Part shown: positions 17,389-28,646 of the stretch, piece by piece | Layout: the number at the start of each line of letters is the position of its first letter | How positions within the stretch are numbered: position 1 is the first letter of the stretch | NCBI GenBank assembly: GCA_964235705.1 | Contig: CAXSDP010000002.1 | Location: 62,001-126,000 of the forward strand | DNA length: 64,000 nucleotides | Reading direction: 5' to 3' | Origin: RH-AL1 sp964235705 | Lineage (GTDB): Bacteria; Pseudomonadota; Alphaproteobacteria; Rhizobiales; Beijerinckiaceae | Program-made: the position numbers and the translations under genes | The notes under the pieces: generated by a model | Seen by the model: the letters and a program-made list of their open reading frames with translations, nothing else | Told to the model about the DNA's origin: nothing | The model's database searches: none

Positions 17389-19260
17389 GTGAGTGAAGGA
17401 TCGAAGGCCGTCCTCGCCCGACCGGGACCGCGTACGTCGTGGCTGCTCAAGACCGCCGCGCTGTGCCTGCTGGGCGCCGTCGGCGCGGTCGCCATCGCGG
17501 CGGTGCCGTTCCTGTTCGATGGCGCGACCTTGCTCTCGGACGTGTCGCGGCAGGTTCGCGCCACGACCGGCCTGGTGATCGAGGCGAGGGGACGGGCGCG
17601 CTTCGTTTTCCTGCCGAATCCGCACGTGTCGCTCGGCGCGACCCATTTCCGTGATCCCTCCGGCACGCTGACGATCGATACCGACACGGTGCAGGGCGAG
17701 GTGCGGCTGCTGCCGTTGCTGGTCGGCCGGCTGGAACTGTCGGCCGCGACCCTGATCCGACCCCGCCTGGCGATCGACCTCGACGGCCGCGCCATGCAGC
17801 CGAGCTCGATGATCGGGCGCGCGCTCCACACCGGGGCGGCACGGGGATCGAGCCGCCAGGCCAACACAGGGGATCGGCTCGGCTCGGTCACCTTGCTCGA
17901 CGGCACGGCGAGCGTGACGGGCGGCGGCCTTGCCCATCCCTTCGCCTTGAGCGACGTCAACGTCACCCTCGATTGGCCCGACCTTCAATCATCCGCCACA
18001 CTGACCGGCACGCTGACGGTGGCCAACACCAGGGCCGAGGTCGCCACTTGGATCGCCCAGCCCTCGAGCCTGATGCGCGGCGAGCATTCCGCCGTCACCT
18101 TCAACCTTCATTCGCTTCCGCTCGACCTCCTGGCCACCGGCGACCTCGCGGATGCCCCGGCCGCGAGCTTCCATGGCCACGTCGCCGCGCACGCGCCGTC
18201 CCTGCCGGGCGCGTTCGCGGTGTTTGGCACCACCATCGCCTCCCCCGCCCCGCTCGCCGACGTGAGCCTGAACAGCGATGCGACGATCGACACCGATCGG
18301 GAGGGCGCCACCCGCATCGACCTGCCGAAGCTCGACATGCAGGTTGACGGCAACCATTACGAGGGCACCCTCGCGTTCCTGAACGGCTCCGACGTCCACG
18401 GAACGAGGCCGTCCCTGTCCGGCACGCTGGCGACGGAGGACCTGGCGCTGGCGCCCTTCCTCAGCACCGCACCGCGGTTGACCGACCCCGATGGCGGCTG
18501 GGCGCACGCGTCGGTCCCGGCGACCCGAGCCACATCCCTCGGCCTCGACCTCCGTATCTCGGCGACGCACCTCCACCTGCGCCCGGTCACCGTCGACGAC
18601 GCGGCGCTGGCGGTGATCAGCCGCGACGACCACCTGGAGATCGCCTTGATCGAGGGCAGCGCGTACGGCGGCGCGCTCAAGGCGCGCGTCTCCTACGGCG
18701 TGACCGGCGGCGAACTCAACCTGCGCGGCGCCGGCTCCCTCACCGGCGCCGACGCGGCGACCTTGTCGTGGGACGCGTTCGGACGCCAAGTCGCGGCCGG
18801 CTCGCTCACGGGATCGGCCAACGTCGAGAGCACCGGCGACAGCCCGGCCGCCCTGATGAAGCACCTGCAAGGATGGGCCAAAGGGACGGTCAGCGACGGC
18901 GAGTTGTCGGGCGTGGACCTCGGCCTGGGACTGCGCGCCCTTGCCCAGGGCCAAGCGGCGGCCGTGATACCCGCGCTGAGGGCTGGTCGGACGCCCTTCA
19001 GGCGCTTCGATGCCTCGCTGCGCCTCGCCGAAGGCATCGCCACGCTCAGCGAGGCGGCGATGCAGGGACCCGACGCGGCACTGTCGGTCGACGGCCAAGC
19101 GGACATCGGCCGCCGAACCCTCGACCTCCACGCCGTCGCCGCGACGCCGGCGGATGCCGTCTCGGGTCCGAAGGCGCGGTTGCCCTTCGACGTGACCGGC
19201 TCGCTCGGCAGGCTCGTCTTCTCGCCCGTGTTCGGCACCGCGCCGGCGCCGGCCCGCTGA
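17389..19260 (+). CDS. AsmA family protein
   Basis: 623 residues with one N-terminal membrane anchor (LLKTAALCLLGAVGAVAIAA) followed by a long periplasmic beta-rich region. Features of the AsmA family: DVSRQVRATTGLVIEARGRA near the N-terminus (AsmA start domain), repeated strand segments, and the C-terminal AsmA block with KGTVSDGELSGVDLGLGLRA and a final LPFDVTGSLGRLVFSP. AsmA-like proteins bridge inner and outer membrane and move phospholipids. The GTG at 17389, eleven bases after the ABC-F stop, is the only start giving the anchor. Probably co-transcribed with the ABC-F gene. Confidence 0.88.
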   Translation: MSEGSKAVLARPGPRTSWLLKTAALCLLGAVGAVAIAAVPFLFDGATLLSDVSRQVRATTGLVIEARGRARFVFLPNPHVSLGATHFRDPSGTLTIDTDTVQGEVRLLPLLVGRLELSAATLIRPRLAIDLDGRAMQPSSMIGRALHTGAARGSSRQANTGDRLGSVTLLDGTASVTGGGLAHPFALSDVNVTLDWPDLQSSATLTGTLTVANTRAEVATWIAQPSSLMRGEHSAVTFNLHSLPLDLLATGDLADAPAASFHGHVAAHAPSLPGAFAVFGTTIASPAPLADVSLNSDATIDTDREGATRIDLPKLDMQVDGNHYEGTLAFLNGSDVHGTRPSLSGTLATEDLALAPFLSTAPRLTDPDGGWAHASVPATRATSLGLDLRISATHLHLRPVTVDDAALAVISRDDHLEIALIEGSAYGGALKARVSYGVTGGELNLRGAGSLTGADAATLSWDAFGRQVAAGSLTGSANVESTGDSPAALMKHLQGWAKGTVSDGELSGVDLGLGLRALAQGQAAAVIPALRAGRTPFRRFDASLRLAEGIATLSEAAMQGPDAALSVDGQADIGRRTLDLHAVAATPADAVSGPKARLPFDVTGSLGRLVFSPVFGTAPAPAR

Positions 19261-19270
19261 CCAGGCCGCC

Positions 19271-19726
19271 TCAGCGCCTCTTGAACGGTCCCATACCCTG
19301 GCGCGCCAACGCATCGGCGCGCTCGTTCATGGGATCACCGGCGTGACCCTTGACCCAGTGCCACGCGACCTGGTGGCGACGCACAGCCTCGTCGAGCGCC
19401 TGCCAGAGTTCGACGTTCTTCACCGGCTTCTTGTCGGCGGTGCGCCATCCGTTGCGCTTCCATCCAACGAGCCAGCCCGTGATCCCGCCACGCACGTAGT
19501 TCGAGTCGGTGTAGACATCGACGGCGCAGCCACGCTTCAGCAGCGCGAGCGCTTCGATGGCCGCAGTCAGCTCCATGCGGTTGTTGGTGGTCAGTGCCTC
19601 ACCCCCGCAGGCTTCCTTGATCGCGTCGCCGAACTTCACGATCGCGCCCCAGCCACCGGGGCCGGGATTGCCCGAACAGGCGCCATCGGTCCAGATCGCC
19701 ACGCGCGCGCACTCCGCCGCATCCAT
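19271..19726 (-). CDS. rnhA: Ribonuclease HI
   Basis: Degrades RNA in RNA-DNA hybrids, including Okazaki primers. The four acidic active-site positions are visible: Asp in WTDGACSGNPGPGGW, Glu in RMELTAAIEAL, Asp in VYTDSNYV and Asp in NERADALA. 151 residues, normal size. The start overlaps the thrB stop by one base (TGATG), the order thrB–rnhA being typical of Hyphomicrobiales. It converges on the AsmA gene with ten bases between. Confidence 0.97.
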   Translation of the reverse strand: MDAAECARVAIWTDGACSGNPGPGGWGAIVKFGDAIKEACGGEALTTNNRMELTAAIEALALLKRGCAVDVYTDSNYVRGGITGWLVGWKRNGWRTADKKPVKNVELWQALDEAVRRHQVAWHWVKGHAGDPMNERADALARQGMGPFKRR

Positions 19727-20685
19727 CAGGCGACCCCGAGTTCGCGGACGCTGGCAATGCGCTGGTGGAACCGGAGCTTCTGCACGTACTCGATCGGATG
19801 CTTGGGCTTCACCAAGGCGCCGGGGGGCACGCTCAGCCAGTCGACGAGGCGGGTGAGGGCGAACCGGAGCGCGGCGCCGCGCGCGAGCACGGGCAACGCC
19901 GCAACCTCCGCCTCGCTCAAGCGGCGATGCGCCTGGTAGGCGGCGATCATCCCGCCGCCTTTGGTGATGTTGTAGGAGCCGTCCGGCTCGAAACACCAGG
20001 CATTGAGGCAGATTACGAGGTCGTAGGCGTAAGCATCTGTGCAGGCGAAATAAAAGTCGATGAGGCCGGCACGATCCTCGAGAAACAGGACGTTATCGGG
20101 GAACAAATCCGCGTGGATCACGCCGGATGGTAAATCCGTCGGCCAACAGCCTGACAAGAAAGAGAGTTCCGCTTCGATGAGCTCCGCCAAACCGGGCGCG
20201 ACCTGTTCCGCCTGGGGCTTGGCTCGCTCGAACAAGGCCGACCACCCTTCGAGCGACAGGGCGTTGCGGCGCGTCATCGGGAAATCCGCCCCGTGGCGGT
20301 GCAGGCCGGCGAGTGCCGCGCCAGTGGCGGCGCAGTGAAGCTCGCTCGGGCGCCGCACCGCCAAGCCGTCCAGGAACGTCACCATGGCGCAAGGGCGCCC
20401 GGCCAAGCGCCCAAGCGCCGCGCCCGTGCGCGTTTTGACGGGTTGCGGGCAAGTGAGGCCGCGCGCGGAAAGATGTTCCATCAGCCCGATGAAGAATGGC
20501 AAGTCACCTTCCGCCACCCGCTTCTCATAGAGGGTCAGGATGAAGGATCCCGCCTCGGTACGGAGCAGGAAGTTGGAGTTCTCCACGCCCTCGGCGATCC
20601 CCTTCATGGAGAGGAGGCGGCCGACATCGTAGGCGGATAGGAAGCCGGCGAGGTCCTCGTCGGAAACTTCGGTGTAGACGGCCAA
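19726..20685 (-). CDS. thrB: Homoserine kinase
   Basis: Phosphorylates homoserine for threonine synthesis. This is the ThrB type with aminoglycoside-phosphotransferase (kinase-like) fold, not the GHMP type. Motifs: the N-terminal AVYTEVSDEDLAGFLSAYDV, GVENSNFLL, the catalytic loop VIHADLFPDNVLF and the metal-binding GLIDFYFACTD. The family begins at AVYT, and the codon before it is TTG at 20685, preceded by an AAAGAAG stretch; no ATG lies near. 319 residues, the expected length. ispH, often upstream in relatives, is absent here. Confidence 0.95.
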   Translation of the reverse strand: MAVYTEVSDEDLAGFLSAYDVGRLLSMKGIAEGVENSNFLLRTEAGSFILTLYEKRVAEGDLPFFIGLMEHLSARGLTCPQPVKTRTGAALGRLAGRPCAMVTFLDGLAVRRPSELHCAATGAALAGLHRHGADFPMTRRNALSLEGWSALFERAKPQAEQVAPGLAELIEAELSFLSGCWPTDLPSGVIHADLFPDNVLFLEDRAGLIDFYFACTDAYAYDLVICLNAWCFEPDGSYNITKGGGMIAAYQAHRRLSEAEVAALPVLARGAALRFALTRLVDWLSVPPGALVKPKHPIEYVQKLRFHQRIASVRELGVA

Positions 20686-21200
20686 GGTCTTCTTTCGTTG
20701 ATCGGTTTTCGAGCCACCCGACCCGGGCGAGAACGCCCTCGTCGGCGGCTCCGCCATCATCGTGATTCCGGCCACGATGAACGCCATCACCTTCGACGGC
20801 CAACCTTCATGCCATCGCGCATCCATCGACGAAAGGGGAGGTGTCACGGCATTAGGGTTCAAGCAGGTACGAAAGCCGCGATGGGTGTTTCCGCTCGTGT
20901 TCGAAACGTGGCCGCCCGATCGCGCCCACCGAATCGTCGGCGATCAAAGCTGGCCTCGACGGCGCCCCGCGGACCGCCGTTCATCGTGGAGGTCAAAATT
21001 TAATCACTTCTTCACGCGTCTTAGGCATCTGAGCTGATGACAGGCACGTCCACCTTCGTTAGATAACCCTTCGTAACGCGCGTGGCTCCCCTGCACGGAG
21101 CGCATGGCGCGAAGCATCAAGTCCGGGGAGGACGGTTCACTCGCCATGGCCCAAAGCGGCCGCCTGGGAAGGTGACGGCGAGGCGCTGTCGGAAGGTCGC
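20686..21200. other. Intergenic region between tgt and thrB, no gene seen
   Basis: About 515 bases on which several short frames are open on both strands, the longest (91 residues, 20762-21037 on plus) lacking codon bias or recognisable motifs. The more AT-rich part around 20995-21080 (AAAATTTAATCACTTC) is a plausible promoter region. It should hold the thrB promoter on the minus strand. Nothing else is supported. Confidence 0.4.
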
Positions 21201-21236
21201 AAGGACGGGGCGCGGCGGAAATCGCGCCCCGTCCTT
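21201..21236 (-). terminator. Hairpin downstream of tgt
   Basis: A perfect 14-bp stem (AAGGACGGGGCGCG pairing with CGCGCCCCGTCCTT) with an 8-base loop begins eight bases after the tgt stop on the minus strand. There is no T-run, so it may act as a Rho-assisted terminator or 3' mRNA stabiliser. Confidence 0.6.
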
Positions 21237-21243
21237 CCGCTAT

Positions 21244-22377
21244 TCAGGAGATGCACGGCGGCTCTTGGTTGTGTGCCCAGCCTCGCCGCGTCGCTTCGAG
21301 GAAAACCTCGAACGAACCGGCCTCGATCGCCCGCCGCATGTCCACCATGAGATCCTGATAATAGCCAACGTTGATCGCGGTCAGCAGCATCATGCCTAGG
21401 ATCTCGCCCGATTTGACGAGGTGGTGGAGATAGGCTCGCGAGTGGTCGCGGGCGGCGGGGCAGGACGCAGTCGGGTCTATCGGTGTCGGATCGTCGGCGT
21501 GGCGGGCATTGCGCAGGTTGAGGCGGCCGGTTCGCGTGTAGGCGAGACCGTGCCGCCCCGCCCGCGTGGGCAACACGCAGTCGAACATGTCGACGCCGCG
21601 CGCCACGCTTCCCAGCAGGTCGTCCGGGCTGCCGACACCCATGAGGTAGCGGGGCCGGTCGGCCGGCAGGAACGGCTCCGTCGCCTCGATCGTCGCGAGC
21701 ATCACGTCCTGCGGTTCGCCGACGGCGAGGCCGCCGATCGCGTAGCCGTCGAAGCCCATCGCGACGAGGGCCTCCGCGCTGCGCCGTCGCAGCGCGGGTG
21801 AGGCGCCCCCCTGCACGATGCCGAACAGCGCGTGATCGTCCTGCCGACCGAAAGCGACCTTGCAGCGCTCCGCCCAGCGCAGCGACAGCATCATGGCACG
21901 TTCGACCTCACTTTCCTCCGCCGGCAGGCGGATGCACTCGTCCAGCTGCATCTGGATGTCGGACCCGAGCAGCCCCTGGATCGCGATGGAGCGCTCCGGC
22001 GTCAACACGTGCTTCGACCCGTCGAGGTGCGACTGGAAGGTGACGCCATGCTCGTCGAGCGTGCGCAGCTTGGCGAGCGACATGACTTGGAAGCCGCCGG
22101 AATCGGTGAGGATGGGATGCGGCCAGCCCATGAAGCGGTGCAGGCCGCCGAGCGCCGCGATCCGTTCGGCGCCCGGCCGCAGCATCAGGTGGTACACGTT
22201 GCCGAGCACGACGTCGGCCCCCGACGCGCGGACCTCGTGGGCGTGCATCGCCTTCACCGTCGCCGCCGTCCCCACCGGCATGAAGGCCGGTGTCTCTATA
22301 ACACCCCGCGCGGTGTGGATGGTGCCACGCCGCGCCGCGCCATCGGTGGCGCGCAGGTCGAAGCCGAAAGCGCTCAT
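21244..22377 (-). CDS. tgt: tRNA-guanine transglycosylase
   Basis: Exchanges guanine 34 of GUN-anticodon tRNAs for preQ1, a step of queuosine formation. TIM-barrel motifs: ILTDSGGFQVMSLAKL, FGIVQGG, GYAIGGLAVGEP and MFDCVLPTRAGRHG with the nucleophilic Asp. In the usual zinc site (C-x-C-xx-C...H) the segment reads SCPAARDHSRAYLHHL: one Cys remains and the positions of the other two carry Ala, while the His-containing HH is present. This may be normal for the lineage. The start overlaps the queA stop as ATGA, so the two queuosine enzymes are coupled. 377 residues. Confidence 0.96.
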   Translation of the reverse strand: MSAFGFDLRATDGAARRGTIHTARGVIETPAFMPVGTAATVKAMHAHEVRASGADVVLGNVYHLMLRPGAERIAALGGLHRFMGWPHPILTDSGGFQVMSLAKLRTLDEHGVTFQSHLDGSKHVLTPERSIAIQGLLGSDIQMQLDECIRLPAEESEVERAMMLSLRWAERCKVAFGRQDDHALFGIVQGGASPALRRRSAEALVAMGFDGYAIGGLAVGEPQDVMLATIEATEPFLPADRPRYLMGVGSPDDLLGSVARGVDMFDCVLPTRAGRHGLAYTRTGRLNLRNARHADDPTPIDPTASCPAARDHSRAYLHHLVKSGEILGMMLLTAINVGYYQDLMVDMRRAIEAGSFEVFLEATRRGWAHNQEPPCIS

Positions 22378-23429
22378 GGCGCGGCTCGCGTGAGGAAGCA
22401 CGCGTCGCCGTAGCTGTAGAAGCGGTAGCCGGATCGGATCGCGTGGGCGTAAGCGGCCTGCATCGTGTCGAGCCCGGCGAAGGCGGCGACGAGCATGAAC
22501 AGGGTGGAGCGAGGCAGGTGGAAGTTGGTCAGCAGGGCGTCCACCGCGCGAAACCTGTGGCCCGGCGTGATGAAGATCGCGGTGTCACCCTCGAAGGCAT
22601 CGATCACGCCATCCTCCCGCGCGGCCGATTCGAGCAAGCGCAAGGCCGTTGTGCCGGCGGCTATGACGCGACCACCCTTTGCCCTCACGGCATTGAGCGT
22701 GGCGGCGGCATCGTTCGTGATCCGCCCCCATTCCGCGTGCATGCGATGACCGTCCGTGTCGTCCGCCTTGACCGGCAGGAAGGTGCCGGCTCCCACGTGC
22801 AACGTGAGGCGCACGATGGCGACACCGGCCGCCTCGATGGCGGCGATCAGGCCCGGCGTGAAGTGCAGGCTGGCCGTTGGCGCCGCGACGGCGCCGGGCT
22901 CGGCGGCGAAGATCGTCTGGTAGTCGTCGCGGTCGCGCCCGTCGACGGGGCGCTTGGCGGCGATGTAGGGCGGCAAAGGCATGACGCCGTGGCGCTCCAG
23001 CGCGGCGTCGAGGTCGGCGCCGCCGCGCGTGAACCGAAGCACCACCTCGCCGTCGCCGGCGTGTTCGAGGCAGACGGCGTCGAGCGGCGCGTCGTCGTCG
23101 CCGAAAGCGATGGTCTCGCCGTCCGCAACCCTCTTCGCGGGACGGATGAAGGCGCGCCACGTTTCCGCGCCCTCGCGCTTGTGCAGGGTCGTCTCGACGC
23201 GCGCCGACACGCCCGAGCGCGAACGCCGGCCGGTCAGCCGAGCCGGGATGACCCGCGTATCGTTGACGACGAGGCAATCACCGGGTCGCAGCAGTGAGGG
23301 CAAATCGGCGACCGTGCGATCGGGTCTCCGCGTGCCGACGGCGAGTAGGCGCGCGCGTTCACGTGGTTCGGCCGGCCGCAACGCGATCAGCTCCGGCGGC
23401 AGCGCGAAGTCAAAAAGGTCGACGCGCAT
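22374..23429 (-). CDS. queA: S-adenosylmethionine:tRNA ribosyltransferase-isomerase
   Basis: Builds epoxyqueuosine on tRNA from preQ1 using the ribosyl part of SAM, the step after Tgt. Motifs: MRVDLFDFALPPELIALRPA start, VNDTRVIPARL, LTLHVGAGTFLPVKADD, HAEWGRI, and NFHLPRSTLFMLVAAFAG near the end. 351 residues, typical. ATG 23429 is chosen over 23441 because the family starts at MRVDLFDF. Directly coupled to tgt downstream. Confidence 0.97.
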   Translation of the reverse strand: MRVDLFDFALPPELIALRPAEPRERARLLAVGTRRPDRTVADLPSLLRPGDCLVVNDTRVIPARLTGRRSRSGVSARVETTLHKREGAETWRAFIRPAKRVADGETIAFGDDDAPLDAVCLEHAGDGEVVLRFTRGGADLDAALERHGVMPLPPYIAAKRPVDGRDRDDYQTIFAAEPGAVAAPTASLHFTPGLIAAIEAAGVAIVRLTLHVGAGTFLPVKADDTDGHRMHAEWGRITNDAAATLNAVRAKGGRVIAAGTTALRLLESAAREDGVIDAFEGDTAIFITPGHRFRAVDALLTNFHLPRSTLFMLVAAFAGLDTMQAAYAHAIRSGYRFYSYGDACFLTRAAP

Positions 23430-23473
23430 GGGCCATGGCATGTGTCATCCCAGGCGCCTCGTCGGGGTCGCGC

Positions 23474-23929
23474 TCAGCTGATCGTGGCGGACACGATCTT
23501 ATCGGGATCGCGCACCGGTTCGCCGCGCTTGATCTTGTCGACGTTCTCCATGCCCGACGTGACCTTACCCCACACCGTGTACTGCTTGTCGAGGAAGCCG
23601 GCGTCGCCGAAGCAGATGAAGAACTGCGAGTTGGCGGAGTCCGGGCTCTGCGCGCGGGCCATCGAGCAGGTGCCCCGGTCGTGGTGCTCGGCATTGAACT
23701 CCTGCTTGAGGTTCGGGTACTTCGAGCCACCGGTGCCGGTCCCGTTGGGACAGCCGGTTTGTGCCATGAAGCCGTCGATGACGCGGTGGAAGACGACACC
23801 GTCGTAGAATTTCTCGCCGACGAGCGTCTTGATGTGCTCGACGTGCTTGGGCGCGAGGTCGGGGCGCATCGCAATCACGACCGGACCCTTGGTCGTCTCG
23901 AGCGTCAGGGTGTTGCCGGCTTCGGCCAT
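23474..23929 (-). CDS. Cytoplasmic peptidyl-prolyl cis-trans isomerase (cyclophilin)
   Basis: Single-domain cyclophilin of 151 residues that isomerises Xaa-Pro bonds. VVFHRVIDGFMAQTG carries the catalytic Arg and Phe; GTCSMARAQSPDSANSQFFI and KQYTVWGKVTSGM complete the active site. No signal peptide, so it is cytoplasmic. GGAGA stands before the ATG. It precedes queA on the same strand by 44 bases. A second, exported cyclophilin follows upstream; they are related but not identical. Confidence 0.95.
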   Translation of the reverse strand: MAEAGNTLTLETTKGPVVIAMRPDLAPKHVEHIKTLVGEKFYDGVVFHRVIDGFMAQTGCPNGTGTGGSKYPNLKQEFNAEHHDRGTCSMARAQSPDSANSQFFICFGDAGFLDKQYTVWGKVTSGMENVDKIKRGEPVRDPDKIVSATIS

Positions 23930-24368
23930 GGATGATCTCCGTTGGGGCTGTATGCGTGAATCTACGACGCGGCCCGCCGTTCCCAGCGAGATGCGATGAA
24001 GCGGATGAGGACCGTGCGGCCCGCAATAGCCGCTCCGAACGACGGGGTAAACCTGAGAGGGCGTGGACGGCGACCGCAGTGGCGACGGACTTGGCGGGCG
24101 ATGCCTCGCCATCGGATCCCCTTCTCACCTCCATATAGGCGGCACGCGGTTGGCTGAAGACGGTGCCGTCTCACCGAAAGCTCATCCGAACGGCGATCCC
24201 TTGATCGCCGTTAAGCGGATATGTGCCGCTGGTGAGTGAACACGCCACGTCGCCGAGCTTGTTGCTGGGCAGGATCGGCGACGGGTAGATCGACGGGGCG
24301 CGGGTTCGGCGAAGGCCGCCGCGAAAGGCGGACGTGGCACGAGGAGCCCAACCCGCCGCAGGGACGAC
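23930..24368. other. Region between the two cyclophilin genes
   Basis: 439 bases without a supported gene. In the frame of the upstream exported cyclophilin, the sequence after its TAG stays open for 65 codons and ends at TGA near 24173. The last part (DVACSLTSGTYPLNGDQ) is protein-like, but there is no start. A perfect hairpin lies at 24189-24212. Confidence 0.4.
24189..24212. terminator. Perfect 10-bp hairpin
   Basis: AACGGCGATC and GATCGCCGTT pair perfectly around a CCTT loop. It lies about 157 bases after the stop of the exported cyclophilin and 260 bases before the next gene. No T-run follows on either strand. A terminator or an operator are both possible. Confidence 0.4.
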
Positions 24369-24917
24369 CTACTTCGCCATCTTCATGGACACGATCTTGT
24401 CGGGGTTGTCGACCGAGCCGCTCTGGCCATCACCCTTCTTGACCTTGTCGATGTTGCCCATGCCCGAGATCACCTGCCCCACGACGGTGTACTTGTTGTC
24501 GAGGAACGAGGCCGGTGCGAAACAGATGAAGAACTGCGAATTGGCCGAGTTCGGATCGCTGGTGCGGGCCATGCCCACCGTGCCGCGAACGAAGGGCTCG
24601 GACGTGAACTCGGCCGGTAGGTTCGGCTCCTTGGAACCGCCGCCACCGGTGCCGGTCGGGTCGCCGGTCTGGGCCATGAAGCCATCGATGACGCGGTGGA
24701 ACTTCAGGCCGTTGTAGAAGCCGGCACGCGTCAGCTTCTCGACCTGCGCCACCGCCTTCGGCGCGAGGTCCGGCCGCAACTGGATCGTGACCTTGCCGTC
24801 CTTGGTGGTCAGGACCACTTGGTTCGACGGGTCGGGCGCGGGCGCCGCCAGGCCACAGGATCCGGCGAGGATGATACCGGCGAAGGCGCCGGCTAGGGCG
24901 CGACGATCGAGCAGCAT
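24369..24917 (-). CDS. Exported peptidyl-prolyl cis-trans isomerase (cyclophilin)
   Basis: Cyclophilin with an N-terminal signal peptide (LLDRRALAGAFAGIILAGSC), so it works in the periplasm. The Cys at the end of the hydrophobic stretch gives a weak lipobox, so lipidation is possible. Active-site segments LKFHRVIDGFMAQTG, GTVGMARTSDPNSANSQFFI and NKYTVVGQVISGMGN are intact. 182 residues. Tandem cytoplasmic and periplasmic cyclophilins between queA and coaD are usual in Hyphomicrobiales. Confidence 0.95.
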   Translation of the reverse strand: MLLDRRALAGAFAGIILAGSCGLAAPAPDPSNQVVLTTKDGKVTIQLRPDLAPKAVAQVEKLTRAGFYNGLKFHRVIDGFMAQTGDPTGTGGGGSKEPNLPAEFTSEPFVRGTVGMARTSDPNSANSQFFICFAPASFLDNKYTVVGQVISGMGNIDKVKKGDGQSGSVDNPDKIVSMKMAK

Positions 24918-24954
24918 GCGTGATGAATCCTTGAAGAGCGGCCGGGGGCGCGGC

Positions 24955-25469
24955 TTAGCGGGCGACGGCCTTCTTGGCAAGCGCGGCCGCGACCGGCGGC
25001 GGGACGAAGGGCGTGACGTCACCTCCCATCCGCGCGATCTCCCTGACCAATGTCGCGGTGATGTGACGGACGCTCCGCTCGGCCGGCAGGAAGAGCGTCT
25101 GCACCTCCGGCGCCATGACGGCGTTCATACCGGCCATGGGCATCTCGTAATCGAGGTCGGTGCCGTCGCGGAGCCCCCGGATAATGGCGATGGCGCCGTG
25201 CGCGCGGGCGGCGTCGACGCTGAGGCCGTCGTAGGTGACGACGCTCAGCGCGCCCCGGGGGAAGTTGTGGGCGCAACTCGACTCGATCAGCGCGCGCCGC
25301 TCGGCGACGTCGAACATGGGCTGCTTGCCCGGATGGACACCGATCGCCACGACCACGCGGTCGAACAACCTGGCGGCGGCGGCCAGCATCGCCACGTGGC
25401 CGTTGGTGACGGGATCAAACGAGCCCGTGTAGAGGGCGGTGCGGGTGACTCGATCTCTTGTCCCGTCCA

Positions 25470-25470
<1 letters not shown>
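24955..25470 (-). CDS. coaD: Pantetheine-phosphate adenylyltransferase
   Basis: Penultimate step of coenzyme A synthesis, forming dephospho-CoA from ATP. The nucleotidyltransferase motif is YTGSFDPVTNGH, followed by VAIGVHPGKQ, IRGLRDGTDLDYEMPMA and the C-terminal RHITATLVREIARMGGD. 171 residues. The ATG at 25470 overlaps the gyrA stop by one base (TGATG); the TTG codon just before it is not needed. Coupled translation with gyrA is expected. Confidence 0.96.
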
Positions 25471-28082
<2,612 letters not shown>

Positions 28083-28173
28083 AGTTTGGGAACATCATGA
28101 TGTTCCTACAGGAACGGTCTAGGGAACGCCAGTTTCAACGGCCGGTCCACGATCGTTTCATCCCGCGATCGTA

Positions 28174-28440
28174 CTAAAGCGCGTCGGACTCCCGCGGCTT
28201 CCGTTCGCGGCGTCGTATGAGGTCGGCGAGGAAGGCGTCGAACGAGGCCTTGGCCACGGCGGTGCGCCAGCAGTCGGGATTGCCGCAGGCGTAACCGTCC
28301 AGCACACTCGGGGCGATCGTCGCCTCGCAGCGGCACACGCCCCTGGATGCGGCATCCTCGGACGCGTCGTCGCGCGTCATGTCGGTCTTGTCGATCATCG
28401 GGGCGTCACCGGGGTTGGAGGATGGTTGGTCGGCGATCAC
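28174..28440 (-). CDS. Small protein with a Cys cluster, unknown function
   Basis: 88 residues beginning with GTG at 28440, which overlaps the stop of the preceding small frame as GTGA. The C-terminal half reads GVCRCEATIAPSVLDGYACG then NPDCWRTAVAKASFDAFLAD and ends in basic residues. The spacing C-x-C...C-x4-C could bind a metal but matches no family I know. Starts at 28398 or 28380 are also in frame; the overlap favours GTG. It is the last gene of a three-frame minus-strand set upstream of gyrA. Confidence 0.55.
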   Translation of the reverse strand: MIADQPSSNPGDAPMIDKTDMTRDDASEDAASRGVCRCEATIAPSVLDGYACGNPDCWRTAVAKASFDAFLADLIRRRERKPRESDAL

Positions 28441-28613
28441 GGACGTGCCGCCTTGGCGCGGACCGCCTCGACCAGCGTCGGCGGCGCGGCGCGCAGGTCA
28501 CGGGCGAGCCCTTGCAGGTTCTGGTCCTTGGAAGTCGCCACCATCCGCTCCGCCAAGCCTTCGATCAGCCGGTGCAACGGTCATTCCAGCGAAGAATCGG
28601 TCGCATCAGGCAT
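28437..28613 (-). pseudogene. Short coding frame interrupted by an in-frame TGA
   Basis: From ATG 28613 the frame reads MPDATDSSLE, then TGA (28581-28583), then PLHRLIEGLAERMVATSKDQ and NLQGLARDLRAAPPTLVEAV up to a TGA that overlaps the next gene's GTG. Codon third positions are strongly GC-biased on both sides of the internal stop, as in real genes here, and a single base change (TGG to TGA) would explain it. Alternatively the gene simply starts at TTG 28577 or ATG 28545 and makes 46 or 35 residues. The ATG lies 33 bases after the stop of the gene upstream. Function unknown. Confidence 0.5.
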
Positions 28614-28646
28614 CCAGCCCCCGCATCGTCCGACTCCCGAAAGGCT

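Noticed and set aside
15129..17966. Open minus-strand frame of 945 codons opposite the ABC-F and AsmA genes
   Set aside because: It is rich in Arg, Gly, Val and His without motifs and lies antisense to two well-recognised proteins. Long open antisense frames are expected at this GC content.
20762..21037. 91-codon plus-strand frame between thrB and tgt
   Set aside because: No ribosome site, no codon bias and no familiar motif; the reading is mostly basic at its end and AT-rich promoter-like DNA lies within it.
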